Source: Desulfosarcina alkanivorans
GTDB taxonomy: Bacteria; Desulfobacterota; Desulfobacteria; Desulfobacterales; Desulfosarcinaceae
Assembly: GCF_009688945.1 (NCBI RefSeq)
Contig: NZ_AP021874.1
Location: 2,666,001-2,730,000 of the forward strand
DNA: 64,000 nucleotides
Reading direction: 5' to 3'
Positions 51,548-59,871 of the stretch are shown piece after piece. The translations under genes and the position numbers were made by a program. How positions within the stretch are numbered: the first letter of the stretch is position 1; every line of letters starts with the position of its first letter. The notes below the pieces were generated by a model. The model was not told where the DNA came from, did no database searches, and saw nothing but the letters and a program-made list of their open reading frames with translations.

Positions 51548-52162
51548 CTACCCTTCCTTGATCACGATCTCTTCCCCGAGCGTGGCCCCGAGAAGCAGAT
51601 CAAGGCCACCGCCTTCGGTGGAAAAATTCTTCGGGGTGTATTCCGTACAGGGCTTGCCGCCGCATTCATTGTCCGGAAGCAGTCCCATGCGCTGGTAGGC
51701 CTCGCCCACCAATTCGCTGCAGAACAGGCTGGACAGGTCCTCTTCCACATGGCCCATGGGACCGTCCCACACGGCCTTGACCATCTGGATGATGTGCGCT
51801 TCGTAGGGGCGGTCTTTCATCTCCTGTCGGAAACGGGAAAGGGCGTCGAGCATGCCGGGCGTGCGGTCAACGCTCAGGTGCCGGACGGCGATCGTACCAT
51901 TGTAGGCCTTGACCGCTTCACTCATCACGTTGATCTGCACCCCGTTTTTCAGATTGCCGTCAACAAAGTCCTTTGCCTTGCACACCGGCGTGGCCTGGTA
52001 AAGCAGGGCCACGTCCGGCTGTTTCACGCGTACCACCATGGCCACGTGAGACCAGGTGCAAAGGGCGCCGATCTTCAACCCCATGCTGATCAGGCCTTTT
52101 CCTGAAAACAGTACGATGTCACCGGTATCCAGCCGCTCTCTCACGTCATCGTAAATCGCCAT
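51548..52162 (-). CDS. YiiX-like permuted papain-fold hydrolase
   Basis: A 204-residue soluble protein. The N-terminal TGDIVLFSGKGLISMGLKIGALCTWSHVAMVV carries His39, and EEDLSSLFCSELVGEAYQRMG carries Cys148. This His-before-Cys order is the permuted NlpC/P60 (YiiX/DUF830) arrangement, which acts on amide or thioester bonds, possibly of lipids or peptides. No signal peptide. AAGGAAC precedes the ATG. The last ~40 residues include YTPKNFS, common in the family. Substrate unknown. Confidence 0.85.
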   Translation of the reverse strand: MAIYDDVRERLDTGDIVLFSGKGLISMGLKIGALCTWSHVAMVVRVKQPDVALLYQATPVCKAKDFVDGNLKNGVQINVMSEAVKAYNGTIAVRHLSVDRTPGMLDALSRFRQEMKDRPYEAHIIQMVKAVWDGPMGHVEEDLSSLFCSELVGEAYQRMGLLPDNECGGKPCTEYTPKNFSTEGGGLDLLLGATLGEEIVIKEG

Positions 52163-52197
52163 CAGCCAGTTCCTTTCTCCAGAGGGTAAAAGGGTTG

Positions 52198-52230
52198 TCG
52201 TATGCCGGCCAGTCGCAGGGGGGCATACGC
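52198..52230. other. GC-rich hairpin between YiiX-like and MaoC genes
   Basis: CGTATGCC near 52199 pairs with GGCATACG near 52222 around a GC-rich loop. It follows the MaoC-to-YiiX direction on the minus strand. No T-run is seen, so termination is doubtful; a role in mRNA structure is possible. Confidence 0.35.
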
Positions 52231-52380
52231 CCGCGCGGGCCTTTCGGGTATCAGTAAAACCAGTGGATATGACGAACGGAATTCAAACCGGATGGAACGC
52301 TGTATTTTCAGTATCAGATGGATCGGGGGGTTACAAATGGTTTTCCGGTCCCTGTTTCTGGATGCAACCGCCGTAAAGGG

Positions 52381-52842
52381 TCAACCAGGGGGCCCGGCAC
52401 CCAACAGGTCACGGAGCACCTCCCGTTCCTGCAGGTTGGGCAGGACGCCAAAAAGCCCGGCTTCCAGGACGATCTCCCCGCGCTGGTTGGTAAAGACGGC
52501 TTCGGCTTCCGCCCGATTCTTCTCATCCAGGGCGATGAGCGTGCAGCGGCAGGTGATGGTGTCGTTGAGATAAACCGGCTTCCTGAACCTGAAATTCATC
52601 CCCGAGGCCAGCCATCCCATCTGGCCGCCCATCTCGGTGATCATGCCGCCCACAAGCAGGCCATGGCAGATCCGGTCCGTGAACCCCTTGAGGGCAACGA
52701 ACCGCCGGCTGGAGTGGATGGGGTTGTCGTCCCGGGTCACGTCGGCAAAGGCCTTGACATCTTTCTCGGAAAAGGTCCGGGTGAGGGTGAATGTATCACC
52801 GGTCTTCAGCCCGGCAACGGTCCGGCGGCGGATGTCGGTCAT
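52381..52842 (-). CDS. MaoC-like hot-dog dehydratase/hydratase
   Basis: A 153-residue hot-dog fold protein of the R-hydratase type. ADVTRDDNPIHSSRRFVALKGFTDRICHGLLVGGMIT contains the hydratase-2 motif with catalytic Asp and His (DDNPIH). LNDTITCRCTLIALDEKNRAEAEAVFTNQRGEIVLEAG follows. It probably hydrates an enoyl-CoA or a related thioester. AAGGAAACGGAG precedes the ATG. It is 218 bp upstream of the YiiX-like gene on the same strand. Confidence 0.92.
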   Translation of the reverse strand: MTDIRRRTVAGLKTGDTFTLTRTFSEKDVKAFADVTRDDNPIHSSRRFVALKGFTDRICHGLLVGGMITEMGGQMGWLASGMNFRFRKPVYLNDTITCRCTLIALDEKNRAEAEAVFTNQRGEIVLEAGLFGVLPNLQEREVLRDLLGAGPPG

Positions 52843-52861
52843 GGGAAAACTCCGTTTCCTT

Positions 52862-53080
52862 AGGGTTCAAGGATTCGAGGGGTCCGGGGTTCGAGTGAAG
52901 GCAGACGATCGTTTAACTGTTGGATCAAGCTTCAGGTTCGGATCGTTGTGAAAAGCGAGCCACAAAACAACCCATTTGCAATTTCGAAAGACCAGGGTTG
53001 AAATCATCTCATGATGGCGATTGAAAAAAGGCGGAATGCCTTCCTTGCCCCTCGTCCCTTGGCCCCTTGGATCCTTCTCA
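52862..53080. repeat. Degenerate heptad inverted repeat flanking a ~140-bp middle
   Basis: The left arm (52862-52895) has units like GGTTCAA, GGATTCG and CGGGGTT. The right arm (53040-53077) has CCTTGCC, CCTCGTC, CCTTGGC and CCCTTGG. The arms are imperfectly complementary over ~28 bp. Noncoding, between the fusion regulator and MaoC. Confidence 0.6.
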
Positions 53081-54379
53081 TTTTTTTATCTTAACCCACA
53101 GCAGCCTCGCCTTCCCCTTGCCCGTGTTTTTCCATTGGGAGGGGGTTTCACTGCTGAGATAGATCACATCCCCCGGTTTTGCCGGAATCATGCGGTTGCC
53201 GACGTTCAATTCCACCTGGCCTTCGAGGAGATACCCCATTTCCTGGCCTTTGTGGACGAAAAAATGGGCGGAAAGTTTCTTGCCGGGGGGAATTTCGATC
53301 AGGTAGGGTTCGGCGTCTGCATCGAATTCCGCCGGACTCAGCCGGTAACCGACCGCATCCCGTTTCGGCAGGTCGGACAGGGCGACCCGGGTGCCGCCGT
53401 CCGAGAAAACCACCTGATCCACTGCGTCGGACCGCTCCTGGAAAAAAGCGGCCACCGGAACGTTCAACACCTGGGCGATTTTGTACACCCCCGGCAAAGA
53501 GGGGTAGATGGTACCGCTTTCGATCTGGGAAATGGTGCTGGGCGTCACTCCCACCAGGGCGGCCAGCTCTTTCTGGGCCATGGCCTGCCGTTTTCTGATC
53601 TGTTTGACCCGGCCGCCCAGATCGATGTTTCCGCCCTTGCCGGTCTCCGTTTCAAAGGCCACCGCCAGTCCGTCGTTCCAGTATATCAGGGGACGGTTCA
53701 GCGCGTCGGGCTTGCGTTTGTCCGCCTTGAGGATGGTCAGTGCCGACTTTCCCCGTTTGACGGACAGGTCGATGGCCACCTGGGCAATATGGTTGATGTT
53801 GGCCCTCAGCCGTTCCGAGTGGGCACGCTTTTCCATGATCCAATAGGCGATGGTATCCAGTTCATAGAGTCGCGGGCAGGCATGGGAGTAAAACTTCAGA
53901 ATCGCCTCTTCCCCTCCCCACAGGTCCTGCATGCCGGTGAGCGAGTCGAATACGAAGCGCACGTCCCCCGTCATGGAACCGTGCAGGCTGTAAAAGGCAT
54001 CGGAGACCACTTTCGGATCTCCGGGTTCGTTGATTCGAACGATGCGGTAGGGCCACCGGGCGCCGTCTTTCTCGTAAAATTTACTGAACACCTCGCTGCC
54101 GTCCCCTTTTCCGTGGGTGAAGCAGTCCAGGATGGTCAGATGCTGATTCTCCGCCAGCGGTCCCAGATCCTCCAGCAGGGTTCGGGGGGACCGGTCAAAG
54201 CTGATGTATATCAACGGCTTGCCCTGACGCTGGGATTCATGCACAAAATTGAGGCTGAAGGTCGCGGCCAGGCTGCCGGCATCGTCGTACCAGACGACGT
54301 TATCGCCGATAAACAGCGCCCCCAACTGCCGGTCAAGCTGCCGGACCCCCGAAGATACGCGGATTTTATTTTTAAACAT
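53078..54379 (-). CDS. KaiC/RecA-like + XRE helix-turn-helix + cupin fusion regulator
   Basis: 433 residues in three parts. Residues 1-245 resemble a KaiC/RadA-type RecA fold (SGVRQLDRQLGALFIGDNVVWYDDAGSLAATFSLNFV), but the Walker A loop lacks the GKT/S. A Walker B-like VRFVFDSLTG is present. Residues 254-310 are an XRE helix-turn-helix (VKQIRKRQAMAQKELAALVGVTPSTISQIESG). Residues 355-430 are a cupin (HFFVHKGQEMGYLLEGQVELNVG), as in regulator/cupin proteins. It probably binds DNA and a small ligand, while the RecA-like part may bind nucleotide without hydrolysis or act as a scaffold. GAGGG precedes the ATG. Confidence 0.85.
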   Translation of the reverse strand: MFKNKIRVSSGVRQLDRQLGALFIGDNVVWYDDAGSLAATFSLNFVHESQRQGKPLIYISFDRSPRTLLEDLGPLAENQHLTILDCFTHGKGDGSEVFSKFYEKDGARWPYRIVRINEPGDPKVVSDAFYSLHGSMTGDVRFVFDSLTGMQDLWGGEEAILKFYSHACPRLYELDTIAYWIMEKRAHSERLRANINHIAQVAIDLSVKRGKSALTILKADKRKPDALNRPLIYWNDGLAVAFETETGKGGNIDLGGRVKQIRKRQAMAQKELAALVGVTPSTISQIESGTIYPSLPGVYKIAQVLNVPVAAFFQERSDAVDQVVFSDGGTRVALSDLPKRDAVGYRLSPAEFDADAEPYLIEIPPGKKLSAHFFVHKGQEMGYLLEGQVELNVGNRMIPAKPGDVIYLSSETPSQWKNTGKGKARLLWVKIKK

Positions 54380-54406
54380 GATACCCTCGTAAAAAAGTGC
54401 ATTTCC

Positions 54407-54530
54407 GACGGATTCGTAAAAAAGCCGAGATCAAGGCTTGCGAGTCGTAAGGAATGAGGCGTACTGACGGTACGCCGCAGTGACGAGGGATGAAGCGTAA
54501 CGCAGAAATCGGCATTTTTACGAATCCGTC
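54407..54530 (+). repeat. Dispersed palindromic element (family member 3, intact ends)
   Basis: A 124-bp element with 22-bp terminal inverted repeats matching at 21 positions (GACGGATTCGTAAAAA at the left end). The interior contains AGATCAAGG, TTGCGAG and an inner GCGTAC/GTACGC hairpin. It lies just upstream of the KaiC-XRE-cupin gene. No transposase is encoded, so it resembles a miniature inverted-repeat element or a REP-type unit. Confidence 0.85.
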
Positions 54531-54732
54531 AAACATGAATGCGGCACCTGTTGACATCGGTTGACATTTCAACTTCGGTGATCACGATACACTAACGGGC
54601 GGGTTGGACGAAAGTTAAAAAAAAGGTTGCCAAAAACCTGTCGGATCAATTAATGCGGCAGCGACAGCTATACGACAGGAAACAGCGGGTTGGGCCACTG
54701 GCTTGGGCGCTGATAATTCGGAAGGCAAAACC

Positions 54733-57555
54733 ATGGTGAAAAAGAAACCGATCGTTGTCATCGGATGTGCGGTGCTCGGAGTGGACATGAAGCATGCCGC
54801 CAGGCACCTGGGGCTCGACGTCGACTTCAAATTCCTGGAAGCCGGACTTCACGAACGGCCCGACCTGCTGAAAAAAAAGCTGCAGGCGGCCATCGATGCG
54901 GTATCGGCCGCCGGCGACGCCGAACGGATCGTGATCGGTTACGGGGTCTGCGGCAGGGGCACCATCGGTATCCAGGCCCGTGAGATCCCGCTGACCATCC
55001 CCAAGGTGCACGACTGCATCGCCATGTTCCTGGGCGGCCCCGAGGCGTATCGCAGGCAATTCAAAAAATTCCCCGGTTCTTACTACATCACCGCCGGATG
55101 GTACGAGGAAAAAGCCGTACCGGTTTCCCAGCGCAAACTGCAGGCCTGGTATGGCGACCAGCGGGTCCACCGTGACGACATCGCCCGTCAGCACGGCGAG
55201 CGGGCGGCGGACCAGACCATTGCCTTTCTCAACTCGTGGCAAAAAAATTATCAGCGGGCCGCCTATATCGATACCGGCGTCAGAAACGGCGGGAAATCCG
55301 AGAAGCATGCCCGGGAAATGGCCGAGGCCTATGGCTGGCGCTATGAAAAAATCCCCGGCAGCCTGGCCCTGGTCGAAAAAATGCTGACCGGCACCGCCAC
55401 CACCGACGAGATCCTTTTCGTCGCGCCCCGGCACGCCATCGAATTCGATGCGGTGACCGGCACCCTGTCATCGCATCCCTTGTGGGCGGAGCGCTCCGCC
55501 ACAGGGGACGGCACCACCGTGGTCACCGGGGGCGCGCCAGCCGCGTCGCGCACCGCCGGCATCGGACTGGGCATCGATGCCGGCGGCACCTATACGGACG
55601 CGGTGGTCTACGATTTCATCAGCAAGGCCACCCGGTGCAAAGGCAAGGCCCTCACGACCCGCTGGGATTTTACGGTCGGCATCGATCGGGCCCTCGAAAA
55701 ACTGGATCCGGACCAGCTGAAACAGGTGGAGATGGTGGCCCTGTCCACGACCCTGGCCACCAATGCCATCGTGGAGGGCGACGGCCAGCGGGTGGGCCTG
55801 CTGCTCATGCCCCCTTACGGCATATACCGGCCGGATGATTTTCACCACGAACCCAAGGCACTGATCCCCGGACGCCTGTCCATCACCGGTGAAGAAATCG
55901 AGCCGGTGGACGAAGAACGGGTGCGGCAGACCGTCACGCGGATGGTGGAAATAGAGCGCGTCAGCGCCTTTGCGGTATCCGGTTTTGCCGGTGCCATCAA
56001 TCCGGACCACGAATTGACGGTCAAACGCATCATCCGGGAGGAAACGGGCCTGTGGGTCACCTGCGGGCATGAGTTGTCCGCCATTCTCGATTTTACAATC
56101 CGGGCCACCACGGCGGTGCTGAATGCCCGCATCATACCCCGACTGGGCCGGCTGATCGTCAATCTGGAACATTCCCTCAAAAGAAACAACATTCTCGCAC
56201 CCATCGTGGTGGTCAAGGGAGACGGGACCCTGATGCAGGCGGAGATGGCCAAACAGCGGCCGGTGGAAACCATATTCTCCGGTCCGGCCGCCAGTGTGGC
56301 CGGCGCCCGGCACCTCACCGGCCTTGAAGATGCCCTGGTGGTGGATGTGGGCGGCACCACCACGGACACAGCGGCAGTCGAGGACGGCAGGGTGCGCGTC
56401 TGCAGCACCGGATCCACCGTGGCCGGCCGGCGGACCCATGTACGGGCCCTGGATATCCGCACTGCCGGACTGGGGGGTGACAGCCTGATCAACCGCGAAA
56501 AAGGCACCCTCTCCATCGGTCCCCGCCGGGTGGCGCCCATTGCCTGGCTGGGTGCCAATTCGGACGGCGCCGTTGAGGCCATCGAATACCTGAGCACCCG
56601 CCTGCGCCATTTTGAGACCAGCACCCGAAACATGCAGATCCTCGCCCTCAACGAAACGGCGGACCGGCTGGAGCCGACGGAGATGGAGAAGAAGGTCCTG
56701 GACCTGCTTGGGAAACGACCCCGATCCATCCTGGAACTGACCCGCCGGACCGGTGTGCTTCTGGACCGCCACCTTCCCCTGGACCGGCTGGAAGAAAACT
56801 TTGTCGTCCAGCGTTGCGGGCTGACCCCGACCGACCTGCTGCATATCAATGGAGAGTTCCGGCGCTGGGACCCGGCGACGGCCGACCGGTTTTTCCACAT
56901 GTTCGCCGCCTTGAACAAAAAAGCGGAAAACGCCCTGCTGAAAGAACTGCTGGAAACCGTATCGCGAAACCTGGCCCTGGAGATTCTAAAACGCCAGCTG
57001 GACGATGAGGTCAACCCCGAGGCCCTGCACAGCTGCCCGGTCTGCCAGGCTTTGATGAACAACGTCTTCAACGGCGGGAACAGCCATTATCGCATGCACA
57101 TCGACTTCAAACGGCCGGTGGTGGGCATCGGCGCGCCCATCGCCTTTTTCCTTCCCCGGGCAGCCGCCATGATCGGTGCCCGGGCCGTCCTGCCCGAGCA
57201 TGCCGACGTGGCCAACGCCATCGGGGCCATCACCAGCAGCGTGGTAATCGAGCGCCAGGTGCGCATCATCCCCGGTGGGGACAGCGGATTTCTCATCGAA
57301 GGCCTCTCCGGCGCCAGGCGTTTCAAGGAATTCGAGACGGCGGATGCATTCGCCAAAGGCCAACTGGTCGGCATGGTGCGGACATTGGGCCGGGAAGCCG
57401 GCACCAGCAGCACCGAGGTCACGATCGAAACCGAGGACCAGCTTCCCGTGGATGCCGGCGGGAATCCGGTCTTCATCGGCCGGATCCTCAAGGCTCGGCT
57501 CACCGGTCCCCCCGACCGCGTCGTGGCCGAAACGCCGATGGTCAGCGCCGTATAG
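54733..57555 (+). CDS. DUF1638-hydantoinase/oxoprolinase fusion protein
   Basis: 940 residues from the ATG at 54733 (GGAAGG upstream). Residues ~1-250 match DUF1638 (VIGCAVLGVDMKHAARHLG, IVIGYGVCGRGTIGI, VHDCIAMFLGG, SYYITAGWYEE). A short linker follows. From ~276 the chain is a hydantoinase/oxoprolinase-type ATPase: GIGLGIDAGGTYTDAVVYD, STTLATNAIVEGDG, GDGTLMQAEMAKQRPVETIFSGPAASVAGA and VVDVGGTTTDTAAVEDG. A Cys pair lies in HSCPVCQALMN near 778. DUF1638 genes often sit near corrinoid methyltransferase genes in anaerobes, which suggests a reactivation or C1-related role; no such gene lies next to it here. Confidence 0.85.
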   Translation: MVKKKPIVVIGCAVLGVDMKHAARHLGLDVDFKFLEAGLHERPDLLKKKLQAAIDAVSAAGDAERIVIGYGVCGRGTIGIQAREIPLTIPKVHDCIAMFLGGPEAYRRQFKKFPGSYYITAGWYEEKAVPVSQRKLQAWYGDQRVHRDDIARQHGERAADQTIAFLNSWQKNYQRAAYIDTGVRNGGKSEKHAREMAEAYGWRYEKIPGSLALVEKMLTGTATTDEILFVAPRHAIEFDAVTGTLSSHPLWAERSATGDGTTVVTGGAPAASRTAGIGLGIDAGGTYTDAVVYDFISKATRCKGKALTTRWDFTVGIDRALEKLDPDQLKQVEMVALSTTLATNAIVEGDGQRVGLLLMPPYGIYRPDDFHHEPKALIPGRLSITGEEIEPVDEERVRQTVTRMVEIERVSAFAVSGFAGAINPDHELTVKRIIREETGLWVTCGHELSAILDFTIRATTAVLNARIIPRLGRLIVNLEHSLKRNNILAPIVVVKGDGTLMQAEMAKQRPVETIFSGPAASVAGARHLTGLEDALVVDVGGTTTDTAAVEDGRVRVCSTGSTVAGRRTHVRALDIRTAGLGGDSLINREKGTLSIGPRRVAPIAWLGANSDGAVEAIEYLSTRLRHFETSTRNMQILALNETADRLEPTEMEKKVLDLLGKRPRSILELTRRTGVLLDRHLPLDRLEENFVVQRCGLTPTDLLHINGEFRRWDPATADRFFHMFAALNKKAENALLKELLETVSRNLALEILKRQLDDEVNPEALHSCPVCQALMNNVFNGGNSHYRMHIDFKRPVVGIGAPIAFFLPRAAAMIGARAVLPEHADVANAIGAITSSVVIERQVRIIPGGDSGFLIEGLSGARRFKEFETADAFAKGQLVGMVRTLGREAGTSSTEVTIETEDQLPVDAGGNPVFIGRILKARLTGPPDRVVAETPMVSAV

Positions 57556-57610
57556 GTCGCCCCCCCATGAGGAACGGATGCGGTTACAATGGCGGGCCAT
57601 TGTCTGAGGT

Positions 57611-57748
57611 GAATCCAGGAATACGGGAGGCAGAGGCCAGTAGAGGTTCGATGCCGCTGCACACCGGCGATTCCCTGTCCGTGATTGCGCCGAAGGCGGT
57701 TCCTTCTTCTGGATGCTGACTCCCGAATTCTCCTTTATCGAATTCAGG
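57611..57748. repeat. Heptad inverted-repeat element after the hydantoinase fusion gene
   Basis: The left arm (57611-57646) reads GAATCCA, GGAATAC, GGGAGGC. The right arm (57701-57735) is near its reverse complement, with about 22 of 28 positions matching. Its consensus resembles the korD-korA elements. Noncoding. Confidence 0.75.
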
Positions 57749-57815
57749 CAACACCGACTGGCCCTGACCTGGGCCAAAGACGTGATTCTCCGGAATCTTA
57801 AAACACGGCACAGGT

Positions 57816-58451
57816 CTATTCGACCAGGTCACGGATCGCTTTGATGCCGGCCAGGGAGAACTGCGTGGTGTGCTCGGCGATCCGATTTACGCATTCGGGG
57901 GTCAGTTCATCCTCATCGAGAAAGTCAACCCGGCTTCTGCGAAGCAGGCTGTATCCCCGGCACTGGTTGACGATGCTCATCTCGCAGAGCTTGACTGCCG
58001 TCTCGGGCACATCCGGCCCCATGATCTTTCGAATCAGTTCGGTCATCTCTTGTCGGCGGGGAGCGATTTCCTCTTTCCAGGCCTCGTCGATCAAGCCGGT
58101 CGGATTGGCCAGTTCCATCAGTTCCATCCGCCGAAAATTGCTCCTGTGCCCATCGATGTTCAGAATCTTGACGATAAATCGATGAATCATAAAGCCGAAC
58201 CGCTTTTCCGGCGAAAGATCCGCTGACGTTTCTTCCATCCCGGCCAGAAACTGCTGCAAGGCCTGGCGCCAGGCCGCCACGTACAACGAGTCCTTGTCGC
58301 CGAAATAGTAGTTGACGGCGGCCACGTTGGCACCGGCCCGACGGCAGATCTCGGTGATCGTTGCCATCCGGTACCCCTTTTCCGCAAATACCGAGCAGGC
58401 TGCATCCAGTAATTTCTGCTTGGTTTCCTTGCCGTCTTTCCGCTTTGCCAT
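57816..58451 (-). CDS. TetR family repressor (CecR-like)
   Basis: 211 residues. The N-terminal TetR helix-turn-helix (KQKLLDAACSVFAEKGYRMATITEICRRAGANVAAVNYYFGDKDSLYVAAW) is canonical. The C-terminal domain, with FRRMELMELANPTGLIDEAWKEEIAPRRQEM and CEMSIVNQCRGY, resembles the CecR/YbiH ligand domain. It is divergent from the RND efflux operon with 208 bp between starts. This is the standard layout for a local repressor of the pump. An inverted repeat for its binding lies 24 bp before its own ATG. Confidence 0.93.
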   Translation of the reverse strand: MAKRKDGKETKQKLLDAACSVFAEKGYRMATITEICRRAGANVAAVNYYFGDKDSLYVAAWRQALQQFLAGMEETSADLSPEKRFGFMIHRFIVKILNIDGHRSNFRRMELMELANPTGLIDEAWKEEIAPRRQEMTELIRKIMGPDVPETAVKLCEMSIVNQCRGYSLLRRSRVDFLDEDELTPECVNRIAEHTTQFSLAGIKAIRDLVE

Positions 58452-58471
58452 TTAATAAACCTTATATTTAC

Positions 58472-58491
58472 GAATAGTTAAAAACTAATAC
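58472..58491. promoter_or_regulatory. Candidate TetR operator
   Basis: TAGTT-AAA-AACTA (58475-58487) is a perfect 5+3+5 palindrome; extended arms GAATAGTT and AACTAATAC are nearly symmetric. It lies in the AT-rich gap between the repressor gene and the efflux operon, close to the repressor start. Confidence 0.45.
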
Positions 58492-58535
58492 AGAATATTA
58501 ATTGTTTATTTTAAATGACTTTTTAAAAAATTTAT

Positions 58536-58564
58536 TTGATAATGTCAACTGTCTTTGCTATATC
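58536..58564 (+). promoter_or_regulatory. Candidate sigma-70 promoter of the RND operon
   Basis: TTGATA (58536-58541) and TATATC (58559-58564) are 17 bp apart. Transcription would begin near 58571, about 89 bp before the adaptor ATG. The preceding ~60 bp are strongly AT-rich. Confidence 0.5.
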
Positions 58565-58659
58565 CGCCCTGCCATCACGGCAGGTGTGATCCATGGATCG
58601 ACAACGAAATGGCATCCTCAACACCAAATGGAAACAGCAGACGGAGGAAATAGGTACCC

Positions 58660-59859
58660 ATGAAACCGATAAATCAAATGAGGGTAAAAATTGGCATGGC
58701 GATCGTCCCGTTGGCCGTCCTGGCCATGGTCGGCTGCCAGAAAGCCAAAAAGGAAACCCGGCAGCCGGCGCCGACGCCCCAGGTATCGGTGGTAACCGTC
58801 CAGCCGCAACCGATCATGCTGACAACCGAATTGCCCGGCCGCACATCCGCCTACCGGATCGCCGAGATCCGGCCCCAGGTCAACGGCCTCGTCCAGAAAC
58901 GGCTGTTTACCGAGGGCGTCGACGTAAAGGCCGGTCAGGTTCTTTACCAGATTGACCCCGCCTCTTTTCAGGCAACGCTGAAAAACGCCGAGGCCGCCCT
59001 TGCCCGATCCAGGGCCAACCTGCCCGCCGTTCAATCCAGGGTCGATCGCTACGAGGAACTGCTGGCCGAAAAAGCGGTCAGCCAACAGGATTACGACGAT
59101 GCCAACGCCTCCCTCAGGCAGGCCGAGGCCGACGTCCAGTACTGGCAGGCCACGGTGGAGACCGCCCGCATCAACCTGGACTACACCCGCATCACCGCGC
59201 CCATCTCCGGCCGCATCGGCCGTTCCAATGTGACCGAAGGGGCCATCGTGACCGCCTATCAGCCGGTGGCCCTGGCAACCATCCAGCAACTGGATCCCAT
59301 CTATGTGGATGTGCCACAGTCGACCACCGAACTGCTGCGCCTGAAGCGGCGCCTGGCAGACGGCCGCCTCAACCGGGACGACATGAACCACAAAATCGCC
59401 ACCCTCATCATGGAAGACGGCGCCACCTATCCCCAGGAGGGAACCCTGCAGTTCCAGGATGTGACCGTGGATCCCACCACCGGTTCGGTGACCCTGCGGG
59501 CCGTGTTCCCCAACCCCGACGGTTCGCTGCTGCCGGGCATGTTCGTGCACACCGTCATCAATGAGGGCGTCAACCAGGCGGCCGTCCTGATCCCCCAGCA
59601 GGGCGTTTCCCGGGATCGTCGGGGCAACCCCATCTCCCTGATCGTGGATGACGAAAGCAAGACAGCCCTGCGCATGCTCACCGTGGACCGCGCCGTAGGC
59701 GACCAGTGGCTGGTTTCGGCCGGCCTGGCCTCCGGCGACCGGGTGATCGTCGAGGGGCTGAAAATGCTGCGGCCCGGCACCCTGGTGAAGCCATCCCCTT
59801 TCCATGCAGCCGACGCGAATCCGGCCAAAGCGACCCCGCCGGCCGGCGCACCCAACTAA
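58660..59859 (+). CDS. RND efflux membrane-fusion (periplasmic adaptor) lipoprotein
   Basis: 399 residues. The signal ends in a lipobox (VLAMVGC, Cys near 26), so the protein is lipid-anchored in the inner membrane. The AcrA/MexA pattern follows: PGRTSAYRIAEIRPQVNGLVQKRLFTEGVDVKAGQVLYQIDP (lipoyl half), a coiled-coil hairpin (~100-165), DYTRITAPISGRIGRSNVTEGAIV (second lipoyl half), and a beta-barrel part with GSVTLRAVFPNPDGSLLPGMFV. First gene of the operon, 12 bp before the pump gene. Named in general terms because substrate range is unknown. Confidence 0.96.
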   Translation: MKPINQMRVKIGMAIVPLAVLAMVGCQKAKKETRQPAPTPQVSVVTVQPQPIMLTTELPGRTSAYRIAEIRPQVNGLVQKRLFTEGVDVKAGQVLYQIDPASFQATLKNAEAALARSRANLPAVQSRVDRYEELLAEKAVSQQDYDDANASLRQAEADVQYWQATVETARINLDYTRITAPISGRIGRSNVTEGAIVTAYQPVALATIQQLDPIYVDVPQSTTELLRLKRRLADGRLNRDDMNHKIATLIMEDGATYPQEGTLQFQDVTVDPTTGSVTLRAVFPNPDGSLLPGMFVHTVINEGVNQAAVLIPQQGVSRDRRGNPISLIVDDESKTALRMLTVDRAVGDQWLVSAGLASGDRVIVEGLKMLRPGTLVKPSPFHAADANPAKATPPAGAPN

Positions 59860-59871
59860 CGGAGGCATCTG

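Noticed and set aside
55468-56898. 476-codon minus-strand frame opposite the hydantoinase fusion
   Set aside because: Shadow frame of a recognisable protein; no domain content.
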